From: Liolophura sinensis
Lineage: Eukaryota; Mollusca; Polyplacophora; Chitonida; Chitonidae
Assembly: GCF_032854445.1 (NCBI RefSeq)
Contig: NC_088302.1
Span: 37,948,191 to 38,012,190, forward strand
Length of the DNA stretch: 64,000 nucleotides
Direction: 5' to 3'
Shown here: positions 50,701 to 61,180 of the stretch, piece after piece
How positions within the stretch are numbered: the stretch's first letter is position 1
Layout of the letters: every line of letters starts with the position of its first letter
The notes under the pieces: model-generated
What the model saw: only the letters and a program-made list of their open reading frames with translations
What the model was told of the DNA's origin: nothing
The model's database searches: none
Translations under genes and position numbers: made by a program

Positions 50701-53700
50701 GGTCATGAGTAAGACCAGGGTTCATCTTCACAATACGCCTTCAGATTTAAGTAGAAAAAAGTCAACCACAACAGCTATGGTTAAAATCTCTAGGAAGCTC
50801 AAAATTTTATACATTGATTCTTTACTGCTGCTCAGTGTAACAAGCACAAGTTGAGGTCTTCCCCCTACTCAGTTTGGCTATTTAAACACTCGCTGTGTAT
50901 CACTTATGTCTTAGGTGCTTGATAAATACGAGTAAGGCGGTAGTCAGAAATAGGAAAGATGGTGTCCAACCAGCCCTTGTTGAGGCCATTTTGTTTAAGC
51001 AGTCATTTGCTTACAGTGATTTGAGAAATATTTTGAAATGGTACAAAATTTTTCCCAGGTATAGCAGTGAGGCAAGGAGTTGTGAGAGCCTCGTGTTCCC
51101 ATCTGAGATAGAACGACTGGAGAAGCACTTGAGAACACCCGTGCTACTGCATAATGATGACAAAAAGAAAGGAGAGGTTCTTTCTGCTCTTCGTAAGAGA
51201 TTTACGAAATCCAGTCTAAGTCATTTACTGCAAGGTAAATTAGAATGTGAAAACATGACAGATCATGTGATGAAGATATTACAGCAAGACATTTGGAAGG
51301 AACATTGTGTGACAAAGTTCCAGATTTTGAAAAAGTTTGAAGGAATTGATACGGTGATTCCTGGAAAGAAGAAACATAAGAAAAAACGGAAAGGAAAACG
51401 TAAGGAGAGACTTGAATTGCTGAAGACTGCTGCTGGAAACAACGTGGTGTTGGGAGCTGTTGATGATTCAGAAAGGAGTGAAGAAAGCGGACGTGGCCAA
51501 AACTGTGAACTGCAGGCAAAAAACAGCTGTGATGGCAGCCCCCCATGCCCAGACAGTGATACAACCATCACAAAAACAATAAAAGCCCTGGATACACTTG
51601 TTACAAATGGGCTCTCAATAGATTCAGAAGAAGCCTCCATTGGAATCCAACACCCAGCTGCCCAGTCTTGTGAGAAGGATGTCAGTCTACATGTAGACAC
51701 ATCAGGGAACCAATCAGATGTCTTGTCTCACCTTGTTCGGTTCATCCACAGCCTGGAGGCAGCTGATGTTCACTTGGATCACTGTTATGTAGAAGGGATA
51801 AAACTTACTCTGGCAGACCTTCTTCTCTTTGTCTTCATTCATTTCTTCCTGGTGAGCTTACCTTAACATATTTGTTTCTCTTTGCTCTCTTAATTTAAGC
51901 AATCATACCCCTAACTACCATATTCTTGTGAATTCAGTTAGTTCGCTCTTTTCTGACACAATTTCACATTACATCTTTGCGTCTGCCTGTTTGGAAGAGT
52001 GATACACCCTGACAATAAAAATGTACTCCCTGACCCTTTTATTGTTTGGCAAAATGTTAAAATTTAGGCGAAGGAAATCACCACTCTGCCTTTTCATTTG
52101 AAAAGCAATCCTTTCAGCTTTCATTTTCTAGCTTGGGGTCTAACGATTGAACCTTGTTGCTGCCGTATGTATTGAAAATCATTTTAGTGGTGTTTGGCTA
52201 GGATGCAACTGAACATAATTACTATGCTGTCTAAACACCATAAATGTCTTGACCTGGCTGAAAATAATTAGATTTTGCTAATGACAGATGACTGACTCAG
52301 CAATCAACCCTCCCCACCTCCACCCACTGCCTCGGAATCAGAAATTCAGTCATGTCATTTTTCCATTGTTTAAATGGTGCTTTCTTTCATCTCAATATTA
52401 TAGAATGGTTTTGACTTTATTTGTTAAAATAATGAAATTAAAATAAAATTTGATCACATATCCTTGCTGACTTGGGTCTTCACAAACAGGTTTCCGTTCA
52501 GTCATCAGGCTTCTCTGTCCAGAAATGCTGTCCAGCTATCCTTCAGTGGTACAGTCACATGACCTCCCTGCCAAGAGTGAGGGCAGTAGCAGAGGATTGT
52601 GGGATGGCTGTCCTACATGTATCTCACCAATCAAACTCCATTCTGGTCAAAGAAATGACTGTTGTCTTGTCAGATGACACAAACACCTTAGACATGGAGA
52701 CTACTTTGAGGTGAGGTTTCAGGCAGCAGGTAGGTTTAGGAGTATGGTCTTTGCCCCTAGGAAGTAGGACACACAGCCCTGTTCAACCAAGCAGTGGAAA
52801 GGTGTTGAAAAGCAAAGAAAACACAAAGACGTATATACACATGTATTCCATTTATTGTTTTTTTTTTCAACTTAGTACAGTGGTTTTAAAACATCAGATT
52901 CTACAGTGGTCTGTATAGTGACCCAGAGGGTATTAGTCATGTCATGTCTATATTATATGACCACTTAAAACCCCAAGCATACATATAAAAGCATATATAA
53001 AGCCATATTTTTTGCTGGAAACAGTTACATTTCAAGGTTCATTCGGCAAATGCATTTATAGATCTGTATTTATATGCATTGTGTTGATGAAATTCAGCAG
53101 TGTATGTGTGTTAAGCACCAAAAACCTGATGGGACATCACTAGTCCCAATATGGTCGGAAAAGGCCACGGTAGAATGTAAAGTTGAAAAAATTGATATTT
53201 TTCTAGAAAGTGTTTAATGGTCTTTCGCTGGCTCATGATTGTTTTGATCTTCAAATGCCCAAATAGTTCTGCCACTCATATGTTGCACTGTTAGATAATT
53301 CAAGAATACTTCTACGGTTTAAAAGTGAACAAAAATTTAAGTTTGTCAATATTAAAAATGTTGATAGCATAAACCAAGTGAAAGCTGTAAGCCTGCTAGG
53401 GGTGTGCTAGTAGTGAGATAATGGCTTGCTACAGTGGCTGGCACTGTAAGGGCTAGGCTGGTGGCTTTGTGTAGGGCACATCTCCAAGATTCTGAAAGAA
53501 TGCCAGTGTTGTGCTGGATGCCTACATAAAGGGTCATACTAAAATCCACCACATTTACTCTCATGTACTGTATATAGAAGGTCTACAGTTGAAATTGGGG
53601 CCTCCATGGCTGAAGTGGTTAGTGTGTCATAGTACAATAGCCCAGGAGCCTCTCACCAGTGCGGTGGCTGCGAGTTCAAGCTCAGGGCATGTTGACTTCC

Positions 53701-56700
53701 TCCTCAACCGTACATGGAAAGGCCTGGCAGCCACCTGTGAATGGTCATGGATTTCCCCGGCCTGGTTTTGTCTCACCATAATACTGGTTTCTGTCATATA
53801 AGTGAAGTATTATTGAGTATGATGTGAAACACCAATAGAATGAATACAACTGAAATATTTTGGGGTACCATGTTGGGGCCTCTTGCACAAAGAAATTGTA
53901 GCCTAACTTGATGGTGGCATGGGAAGATATGTTTTTGACATGTCGCCATGTTAGCCACAATGAACAACAGTTACAATCAACAATCACGTAAATAATTAAA
54001 TGTATGTTGCTGCTCAACATTATATATATGTATATGTATGTATTACTGGTCATTGTAGCTTTGTCAACAGACTAGTTAATAAACTTGAAATTTTGCATTC
54101 ACAGCCACCACAGTAAAGGACACTGTAGACCACTCAAACCCGACGTGGCAAATGCGCTTCAAAAAGTCCAGGTAATAAGCATCAGAAAAAAAACACAAGC
54201 TACAGGGCAATTTCAAAAAGTGTCTGAAACATGTCTCTTCTAATATATGAATATTCTTATGTGTATTTCTGAACAACAGAAAACTGGAATTTGTCAAAAT
54301 TTTAATTATAGCCTGCACTGTTTTCATTTATCACAGAACTTTTTTTAATAAGAAATTAGCATAAAATCTTTGAATCCCCATGTTTCCATGACAAAATGAT
54401 AGAGCCATGGTTTAATCTGATGCATCTGTCTTGTATTCCGTTTTCAGTCTGCTAACATCAGCCCCAGGGTAGGAGAACACCCCTGTGGTGAGGACATTCA
54501 TCTTGACTGGTTAGCCTTCCCAAAAGAGGTTTATCCATTTAACGGTATGCATCTCATACCCAAAACTCTTTCTGTTGTGATCTTAAGAGCCAAGTCAGTC
54601 ACAGTTAGAAGCTGTTTGTATCCTCTTTATCTCAGTATGCATTATTGTAGCCTCACCTGGGATATAGTATGGAGGGATTTTAAGCTCTGGCTTACCGGCT
54701 TGTCACCGACAAGGGCTTAACCCTTATCAGAACACAGCTCCCTTTCCCTGACAGGTCATGCATTTTTTTGTACTTCAGTAACCTCAGGTAGAGTAATAAG
54801 CAGGGCATGCACGGACAAGCCATACCATATTCCAGATGTCAGGCCAGGATAGGAAGCATCATAATCGTCTGGACACTTTAATGTTACGCATTTTACCGTT
54901 TTTTTTTTTTCATTGGAAATTGCTTTCTGATCTAATTTACTTAAATTTGTAAAGAATAATCCAACCAAATGTATGCTTCTTTTTCAATATTTCTTTAACT
55001 GACATTACAATTTCAGTTTCCTTCCAGAGCAGGATGAACAAATCAAAAATAAAATGTTAGTTTATTTTATTTTTCAGACAGTTTACCCAAGTCCAAGGTT
55101 CAAAGTAAATGTGAACAGCTGGAGAATCTTGTCAGTGCTGTGGTGAAGATTGCTCAGCCAGGTCATGTGATCGTAGACTTTTGTTCTGGAGGGGTAACAC
55201 TTGTGGCTTGTTTTCCTTTGTTACAATTCTTGACATCTATGTAAACTGTTACATGTATTTTGACATTTTGAATCCAAATGCTGACTGTTTGGTTTACCAG
55301 TTTGAGCTACCACTGCAACAAAATCATGCAGTCTCATTGCTCAGGGACACTTTGCCTGTTAATTTCAACCAGAAATGTGTTTGGTTCTTAAATATATATG
55401 GTGGTTTTCAAGGGGCTGTATCTATTATATTTCAACAATAAACCTGGCTAACATTGTATATGTGGTGTTCTGGAGTAAGTATATCTCAGTGAAAAGTAAT
55501 GTTATGTGTAAGACTGTCAGTATGGTTAAGTAATATTTTGGAAGCTCACCATTAGAGTTGTTCCCCTTCGTCTAGATCAGCCTTTACAGTAGTTTTGATC
55601 GCTTGTCTTTGTGTGTATCAGGTCACTTTAGTTTGATTTTTAAAAGCTGTGACAAGTTATAATGCTACACAATAGAGTGAAATCCTAAAACTGATAAAGT
55701 GATGCTATCACATTGATGAAAATGAACGTGAATTATTGTGCAGTATACTCCACAACAGTATACCTATTCCACTGTGAAGACAGCCATTTTGTAAGGTACC
55801 CTTCTCAGTACATTTGCATATTGTAAAGTGTGTTGGATTATATGATAAAATGATATCACTCTTTTGTTTATGATGGAATTCTCACTTGAGCTGTAATGTA
55901 CTCTGATTTGCCATTTCAGGGTCATTTGGGTATTGTCATTGCCTACTTGCTACCAGATTGTGCCAAGTAAGTTCACCATTTGCTTTACACATTCAAATAG
56001 GTTTGTTTTATTTGATTTATTTATCTGATGGTGTTTTACACCATACTCAAGAGTATTTCATGTATACGGCAGCGGTCAGCATTATGTTGGCAGGAAATGT
56101 GGCAGAGCCCGGGGGAACCCCACGACAATCCACAGGTTGCTGACAGACCTCCCCACATACGACGGAGAGGAAGCCAGCAAGGGCTAGACTTCAACTCACA
56201 TGACCACATTGGCGAGAGGCTCCTGGATCATTGCGCAAGCTGGCATGCTAACCACCTCAGCCACAGAGGCTCCCCGAATAGGTTTGTAATTGATTCCATG
56301 TGTAAGTCACTGTAAGTATACTGTTGAAACAGTACAAATGACATGTGAAACTTTCATTTGGTTTGATGTCTGTTGTCACCAGCATGGTGTTCCAGTGAGG
56401 CAGCTATGTAAAATCTCGGCATTGAGACCAGTCTGTTACAAGGACACATCAGTATTACCAAAGTATGGTTACAAGAAGAAAGATGTTTAAACAATCAGTG
56501 TCACTATCTATAATATTTTAGGTGTATCTCATCGAGAATAAAGAAGAGTCCTGTCATGAGAGCAAAGAAGAGGGGTTGATGACCTTAGATTGAACAATGT
56601 CATATTATTCCAGGTATGTGTAAGCTGCATTATTCCAGGTAATGGTGGATAGGCACATTGTCCACATTTAGTATAAGCTGCATTATTCCAGTAATGGTGG

Positions 56701-59700
56701 ATAGGCACATTGTCCACATTTAGTGTAAGCTGCATTATTCCAGATAATGGTGGATATGCACATTGTCTGCATTTAGTATAAGCTGCATTATTCCAGGTAA
56801 TGGTGGATAGGCACATTGTCTGCATTTAGTGTAAGCTGCATTATTCCATGTAATGGTGGGTAGGCACATTGTCCACATTTAGTATAAGCTTCATTATTCC
56901 AGGTAATGGTGGATAGGTACATTGTCCATATTTAATATAAGCTGCATTTATTCCATGTAATGGTGGATATGCACATTGTCCACATTTAGTGTAAGGTGCA
57001 GTATTCTGGGTAATGGTGGATATGCACATTGTCTACATTTAGTGTTAGATGCATTATTCCAGTCAGTGGTGGATTAGCATATTCTAAATATTTACAGACG
57101 GTGACATTCACCTTTTCAATCTTTGATTGCTTCCTTGATGTGATATAACTTTTAACTGCCCAGAGAAAGTCAGTTGTTTTTTTTTTTTTTAAATTCCTTA
57201 TATCTCACTCTCTGCCCTGTAGTGACAGCCTTTTTGTGATTGTTTCCAGTGTAACATGGATTATTTTAACGGACAGTTTGACATAGGTGTGTGTCTACAT
57301 GGCTGTGGCGTGGCTACTGACATGGTGCTACAGAAGTGTCTGGACAATCAGGCTGCCTTCGTCGTCTGCCCGTGTTGTTATGGGAAAGTCCAGAACACCC
57401 ACAACATCACTTACCCCAGGAGTGACAGGTTCAGAGAGGCTGGGCTCACAGCAAAGGTAAGCTTTCAGAGAGGCTCAGCTCACAGCAAAGGTAAGCATCA
57501 AGAGAGGCTCAACTCACCATAGAAGTAAGTGTTCAAAGCAGCTCAGCTCACAGCAAAGGTGAGCATGAAGAGAGGCTCAGCTCACAGCAAAGATGAGCAT
57601 CAAGAAAGGCTCAACTCACAGCAGAGGTAAGTGTTCAAAGAGGCTCAGCTCACAGCAAAGGTGAGCATCAAAAGAGGCTCAGCTCACAGCAAAGGTGAGT
57701 GTTCAAAGAGGCTCAACTCACAGCAAAGGTGAGCATCAAGAGAGGTTCAACTCACAGCAAAGGTGAGTATCATGAGAGGCTCAGCTCACAGCACTGGTAA
57801 GCATAAAGAGAGGCTCAGCACAGAGCAAAGTTAAGTGTTCAGAGATGCTCCGTCCTCAACGATGTGTGTACGTGTTTGCATGTATTGTAGTCCTCACAAA
57901 AAGCATACACTGTTAAGTCTGATCCTTTCCATTAACAGGAGTACATTATTTTGGGCCATGCTGCTGATCAAACTGAAGTTGGCATTGAACTAGAAGAACA
58001 AGGTAAGTCTGTTCAGGTTATAGATTTGGGTTGGGTGGTATTGAGCTCATTTTAGAATTGATTGCTTAAGGATTGAAAATAGTAATTTTGGCACTTACCA
58101 CTTAACATGGATTAAAAGTAAGGACAACTATTTTTTTTTTTGCCTTTTTTAAGTGAGTGATAATACACCTAACGCAGTACATAAACAAATACTTGGCGCT
58201 GCCTAGTTGACTAGTTTGACTAAAAATATCTAGATGGACTCTTGAGCAGTTCAGCATGTGAAGTGTATAGCCTTCAGTAGATTTCAGTATCCGCCTCCCT
58301 CTCAGCTACTTGAATAACCTTTTTGCACAACCAGTTTCAGTGATACAATGTATTAAGGGGATTTACTGGGATTCTGCCTTCGCCTTGGGTAAAAGACATC
58401 TTGTATAATTATAGGTGTACAACATGGCTAGCTTTTGCTTGTTTTCTTTTTTGATTCTTCACATAAAAATCACAAAAAAATTAGAAATCTGTTGCTTCAG
58501 AGGCTAAGACAGTGAACATTCATTTCCAGTATAATTCTTCTCAGAGTTATCTTTCCTTTGAATGAGATCTGAGTACGGATCAGTTTGGTTTTTTGTGTGA
58601 TGAAAGGTGCTTCAGAGGGGCAAGAGTGTCTAGCAATTTTGGTACTAATGGTAGTGCCCTTTTGGTAATACTAGAAGTACCTGATTTATGTGGGGGGGGG
58701 GATTGTGACAAGATGCTGTTTTTTTTTTTTTTTTAATATCAACGAATTTTCACTGTGTAAACCAAAGCTTATAATACACCTTAATATGAAATAGGCAAAG
58801 CCTAAGACTGATTGCATTGTGTAGACCTACATATACATCTGTACAGTTTTAGGCAAATTAGTAAGTAAAATATTATCTACATTTACAGTAGCTGAAATAA
58901 TAAACAAAGAATTTGTCAAATATGTATTTATGTTGTTGCATGTAGTGCATTTCTCCAGTCTCTAATTTGTATGTTCTTAAAACACTGTTTGTGTTTAGAG
59001 AACAGAGGCTGTTATCAAGCGAAGAGTCTTTCACTTATAATTGACTTTCCCATCCACCTCACACCCTCCTACAGCATGGACAAGTAAAATGGGGCTGACA
59101 GGCGGAAAAATAATAATTTGAGAAGTCATTGATTTATTTATTTGATTGATGCTTTATGCCGTACTCAAGAATATTTCCCTTTATATGGCTAGAAACCAGG
59201 GAAAGCCCCGGGGAAACCCACGACCAAGCAAGGGTTGCCTTCCCACATGCGATCGGAGAGGTAGAGAAGTCACTGAAATGTGATGCTAGATTTGTAATGA
59301 ATGTATGGCATGTATGATATAAATGGAGTAAAAACATAGATCCTTTGCTTTGAAATAATGATTTGTTGCAGGCTGTTAGCTCATACCAGTAACACCCATG
59401 TTAAGCTAACACTTCCTGTATAGATCAATCTGGGTGGTCTTGTGTCTTAAACTTGTGTGGCTGGTACTCTTTTCTGGCTTATAGCCTTATACATCAACAA
59501 TGATTCCTGCCCAGGTATGTAGCTCAGACAGGAAACTGTGATATCCTTAATTTGAACATTAATATTCATTTTTAGAAACAGTGAATGAAATTGAAGAATG
59601 TGCTGCAAATTGTGAAAAAGTCTTTCTAATAGACTGGATTGGTAGGTAACGGCTTTAAAGATATAATTCACAGTACAAAGTGACAGGTCGGCTATCTGGG

Positions 59701-61180
59701 GAGCGTGGTGAATTGATTTCTCCAGGTTCTATATATCTGGTTTCATTTAACCATAAAATTGATCGACACCATGTAAGTGAGAAATTTTTATGTACAGCAT
59801 AAAAAAAATTGCGTAATTAGTTAAAAAAGAATTTAACAAGAGGTACCACATAAATTCGCTGCATGTGAAAAATATATGCATTTGACAAAAAAGTTTATAG
59901 TGAGAACATTGCAACCTCTGACCACGCTGACCATGTGCCATAAACCAGAGATACATATATACACTTCAGAAAGATTTTATTATTTAAGTTATAACTACTT
60001 GTTATATATAATTATTTGTTTTTTGATTTCAAAATCTGCAATGTATATGGCCCCTGAAATTAAACACAAAAAAAGAAACAGGAAGTAGGAGATGAAAACA
60101 AGTTGGTTAGAAAATGAAATAGATGTATATTATTTATACTGATTATATAATGGATGTATTTGATTTATTTACTCATTTGATGAGAGTGTTACGCTGTACT
60201 GAAGGTTGTTTGACTACGACAATGACCTGCTTTATGACGGCAGAAAACCGTTTGTCTGAAAGAAGACATTTGTGTGAAATTATATTGAATTTCAGTTAGT
60301 GTTTCACTATAAAAAACAATGTAATGTAAGTATTCAATATAGAAAAAAGACAAAACTTAAACATGTTATGACTGGCCTATACATGTAGAAATGGGGACAA
60401 TAAGATCTCTTTCATGAACTGCATTTCACCTCCTGTCTGAACTATATTATCAGATGTCATTTACAGTTGTATACCTGAATGTACTCCTGTCTCTACTTCT
60501 TCCGGATGACTGTTTACTTATTTTATCAATTAAGTGTGATGTAGTTGAAATAAATTGCTAATGAAATATAAGGACATTGACAACACAACATAGTAAAAGT
60601 AAGTAAACAATTTGATTTCTGTTCAGATCGCTGATTTGCACGTGATTGCTCGGATATTTCGATGCTGAACTTTTTCTTGACTTCGTTTTGGGCTCTTACG
60701 CCAACTTTAACTAAAAGTGGCCTAGAAAGAAAACACCACATGGTGATGGTAAATAATTCACCTTTAAACTTAACTGCCTGACTAATTATATTTAAATTCA
60801 TTTTGTCTTTGTCTTTGGAAATGTGAGCTGTCAAATTTAGAAGAAAAACAGACATTCTGACAGCACAACCCAGGGCCTTTATTTTATCAGTGAAATGGAA
60901 CCATCCCAGTGTCCATGACAAGGATGGCAACTGTGTGTAGATTGTCAGTTTGAACATACTTTGCTCACCATTGTTTTAGTGTTAAAGTCTTTGGAGGTAT
61001 GTCAGAATAAATAAATAATTCATCATTACAGGAAAGCACTGTAGTAACCTGGTGGACACAGACAGAGGACTTCTCTTCCAGCAACACGGCTACTCCGTAA
61101 CCCTGTGCTCACTCCAGCCAGTCACATGTACCACCAAGAACAACCTGCTGATTGGTGTCCCACCTGGGAAGTCACGATGA
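47341..61180 (+). CDS. GSTCD: GSTCD orthologue: GST C-terminal and methyltransferase-like protein
   Basis: Exons: 47341-47709, 50272-50307, 50545-50666, 50915-51851, 52490-52710, 54105-54171, 54448-54544, 55078-55193, 55920-55966, 56522-56613, 57250-57456, 57939-58002, 59576-59641 (optional) and 61032-61180. The GST C-terminal-like part has EGIKLTLADLLLFVFIHFFL and ILQWYSHMTSLPRVRAVAED. The C-terminal part is Rossmann methyltransferase-like: DFCSGGGHLGI (SAM-binding loop), LHGCGVATDMV, VVCPCCYG and a final NNLLIGVP. These match vertebrate GSTCD in order. The substrate is unknown to me. At ~840-862 residues it exceeds human GSTCD (~630), mainly because exon 50915-51851 carries a Lys-rich/acidic insert (KKKHKKKRKGKRKERLE). 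The frame is broken around exons 55920-55966 and 56522-56613 by three apparent 1-base indels. If these are real, the product stops before the rest of the methyltransferase fold. Confidence 0.88.
47915..48078 (+). mobile_element. SINE, 5'-truncated
   Basis: GGAAGGTCTGCCAGCAACCT, GATGGTCGTGGGTTTCCCCG and GAAATATTCTTGAGTACGGC, ending AATCAAATAAATAAATAAAT. It is very close to the family consensus seen in this window, so probably a young copy. It lies in GSTCD intron 1. Confidence 0.9.
48440..48606 (+). mobile_element. SINE, 5'-truncated, with internal change
   Basis: Matches the copy at 47915-48078 from GTCAGCAACCTGTGGATGG to the AATCAAATAAAT tail. It has extra bases (TATAAATCGTGG) in the 3' part. 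Confidence 0.88.
49563..49806 (+). mobile_element. Full-length SINE with target-site duplication
   Basis: It has the tRNA-like head (TCCGTGGCTCACTTGGTTAG), a B box (GTGAGTTCAAGTCC), the conserved body and an AAATAAATAAAC tail. It is flanked by CTAACATGAGA at 49552-49562 and 49807-49817. Confidence 0.92.
50070..50240 (+). mobile_element. SINE with internal deletion
   Basis: The head (GGCCTTGGTGGCCTAGTGAT) joins directly to the body (TTCTGCCAGCAACCTGCAGA) and tail (TTCTTGAGTATGG, AATAAAATAAATG). About 90 bases between are missing. Confidence 0.82.
50272..50307 (+). CDS. GSTCD: GSTCD 36-nt exon
   Basis: TTTTTCAG acceptor, GTGAGA donor, 12 codons (GFRGGTLKSCAE), phase 0 at both ends. It matches the conserved GF...LK.CAEVS.WTRLCE block that continues in the next exon. 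Confidence 0.75.
50545..50666 (+). CDS. GSTCD: GSTCD exon (WTRLCE block)
   Basis: Acceptor TTGCAG and donor GTAAGC, ending in phase 2. It encodes VSSWTRLCEVEIPGAVCG through HDQKNL and joins exon 50915-51851 through a split Trp codon. Confidence 0.8.
50915..51851 (+). CDS. GSTCD: GSTCD large exon with Lys-rich insert and GST-C start
   Basis: 937 nt, acceptor TCTTAG, donor GTGAGC. It starts CLINTSKAVVRNRKDG and includes IERLEKHLRTPVLLHNDD (conserved block) and a basic stretch KKKHKKKRKGKRKERLE that could be a nuclear localisation signal. A Ser/Asp-rich low-complexity region follows, then LTLADLLLFVFIHFFL. The low-complexity insert makes this protein longer than vertebrate relatives. Confidence 0.88.
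52490..52710 (+). CDS. GSTCD: GSTCD exon (end of GST-C region)
   Basis: Acceptor AACAG and donor GTGAGG, phase 2 end. It encodes VSVQSSGFSVQKCCPAILQW, SLPRVRAVAEDCGM and a variable tail. Confidence 0.8.
53598..53850 (+). mobile_element. Full-length SINE, older copy
   Basis: Head GGGCCTCCATGGCTGAAGTG, B box GCGAGTTCAAGCTC, and tail GAAGTATTATTGAGTATGAT. Flanks TACAGTTGAAAT and TACAACTGAAAT look like a diverged target-site duplication. Confidence 0.85.
54105..54544 (+). CDS. GSTCD: Two GSTCD exons, 54105-54171 and 54448-54544
   Basis: The first (CACAG acceptor, GTAATA donor) encodes HHSKGHCRPLKPDVANALQK. The second (TTTCAG acceptor, GTATGC donor) encodes SANISPRVGEHPCGEDIHLD and WLAFPKEVYPFN, similar to the DW..LP segment before the methyltransferase domain. 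Phases fit. Confidence 0.75.
55078..55193 (+). CDS. GSTCD: GSTCD exon with SAM-binding motif I start
   Basis: Acceptor TTTTCAG and donor GTAACA. It encodes KCEQLENLVSAVVKIAQPGH and VIVDFCSGG, the first half of the Gly-rich SAM loop that continues as GHLGI in exon 55920-55966. Confidence 0.85.
55920..56613 (+). CDS. GSTCD: GSTCD exons 55920-55966 and 56522-56613 with disrupted frame
   Basis: Exon 55920-55966 encodes GHLGIVIAYLLPDCA and is 47 nt; the conserved phase-0 boundary predicts 48. Exon 56522-56613 is 92 nt, where 90 is expected. Homologous pieces appear in three frames in turn: VYLIENKE, then SPVMRAKKR, then VDDLRLNNVILFQ. This implies one missing base at the first donor, one extra base in GAAGAG and one extra G in AGGGG. 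The net shift gives a stop after KKRG. Sequencing or assembly error is the likeliest cause because all other exons are intact; a real lesion is possible. Confidence 0.7.
56007..56276 (-). mobile_element. Full-length SINE with 11-bp target-site duplication
   Basis: Complete reverse-oriented copy. It runs from the A/T tail (ATTTGATTTATTTATCTGAT on the plus strand) to the tRNA-like head (CTCAGCCACAGAGGCTCCCC). It is flanked by identical 11-bp repeats AATAGGTTTGT at 55996-56006 and 56277-56287, the mark of LINE-assisted retroposition. It sits in a GSTCD intron. Confidence 0.92.
56614..57065. repeat. Minisatellite, ~53-bp unit, ~8-9 copies, seeded at a splice donor
   Basis: Each unit has TGCATTATTCCAG/GTAATGG, which copies the end of GSTCD exon 56522-56613 (TATTATTCCAG/GTATG), followed by GATAGGCACATTGTCCACA and TTTAGTATAAGC. 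Some copies have lost one G at the junction. The array starts right at the exon boundary and stays in the intron. Confidence 0.93.
57250..57456 (+). CDS. GSTCD: GSTCD exon with CPCCYG motif
   Basis: Acceptor TTTCCAG and donor GTAAGC, 69 codons, phase 0-0. It encodes CNMDYFNGQFDIGVCLHGCG and VATDMVLQKC, then AAFVVCPCCYGKVQNT. This is the most conserved part of the GSTCD methyltransferase-like fold. Confidence 0.9.
57457..57850. repeat. Minisatellite, 34-bp unit, ~11-12 copies, seeded at a splice donor
   Basis: The unit GTAAGC..TCAGAGAGG..CTCACAGCAAAG copies the last ~27 bases of GSTCD exon 57250-57456 plus the first bases of its donor. Most copies keep CAGCAAAG/GTRAGY. It lies at the start of the intron, directly after the exon. 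Confidence 0.94.
57939..58002 (+). CDS. GSTCD: GSTCD exon (GHAADQT block)
   Basis: Acceptor TTAACAG and donor GTAAGT, phase 1 end. It encodes EYIILGHAADQTEVGIELEE, corresponding to the FADQT block of vertebrate GSTCD. Confidence 0.85.
59131..59268 (-). mobile_element. SINE fragment (reverse)
   Basis: TTTATTTATTTGATTGATGC, CCGTACTCAAGAATATTTCC and CCCACATGCGATCGGAGAGG are the reverse complement of the SINE body and tail. It lies in a GSTCD intron. Confidence 0.85.
59576..59641 (+). CDS. GSTCD: Optional 66-nt GSTCD exon
   Basis: TTTTTAG acceptor and GTAGGT donor, phase 1-1, 22 codons reading TVNEIEECAANCEKVFLIDW. It can be included or skipped without changing the frame, and vertebrate GSTCD has no obvious counterpart as I remember it. 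It is a candidate cassette exon. Confidence 0.45.
60160..60240 (-). mobile_element. SINE tail fragment (reverse, degraded)
   Basis: TTTGATTTATTTACTCATTT, GTTACGCTGTACTGAAGG and a weak match to the body. Confidence 0.5.
61032..61180 (+). CDS. GSTCD: GSTCD terminal coding exon
   Basis: Acceptor ATTACAG. It encodes KHCSNLVDTDRGLLFQQHGY, SVTLCSLQPVTCTT, NNLLIGVPPGKSR and a TGA at 61178-61180. The GK.C..LVD.DR and NN..IGVP blocks match the GSTCD C-terminus. Its last ~80 bases are the first unit of the array that follows. Confidence 0.88.

Noticed and set aside
51202-51700. Minus-strand ORFs of 120 and 145 codons
   Set aside because: Antisense to the large GSTCD exon, with no independent splice or homology support.
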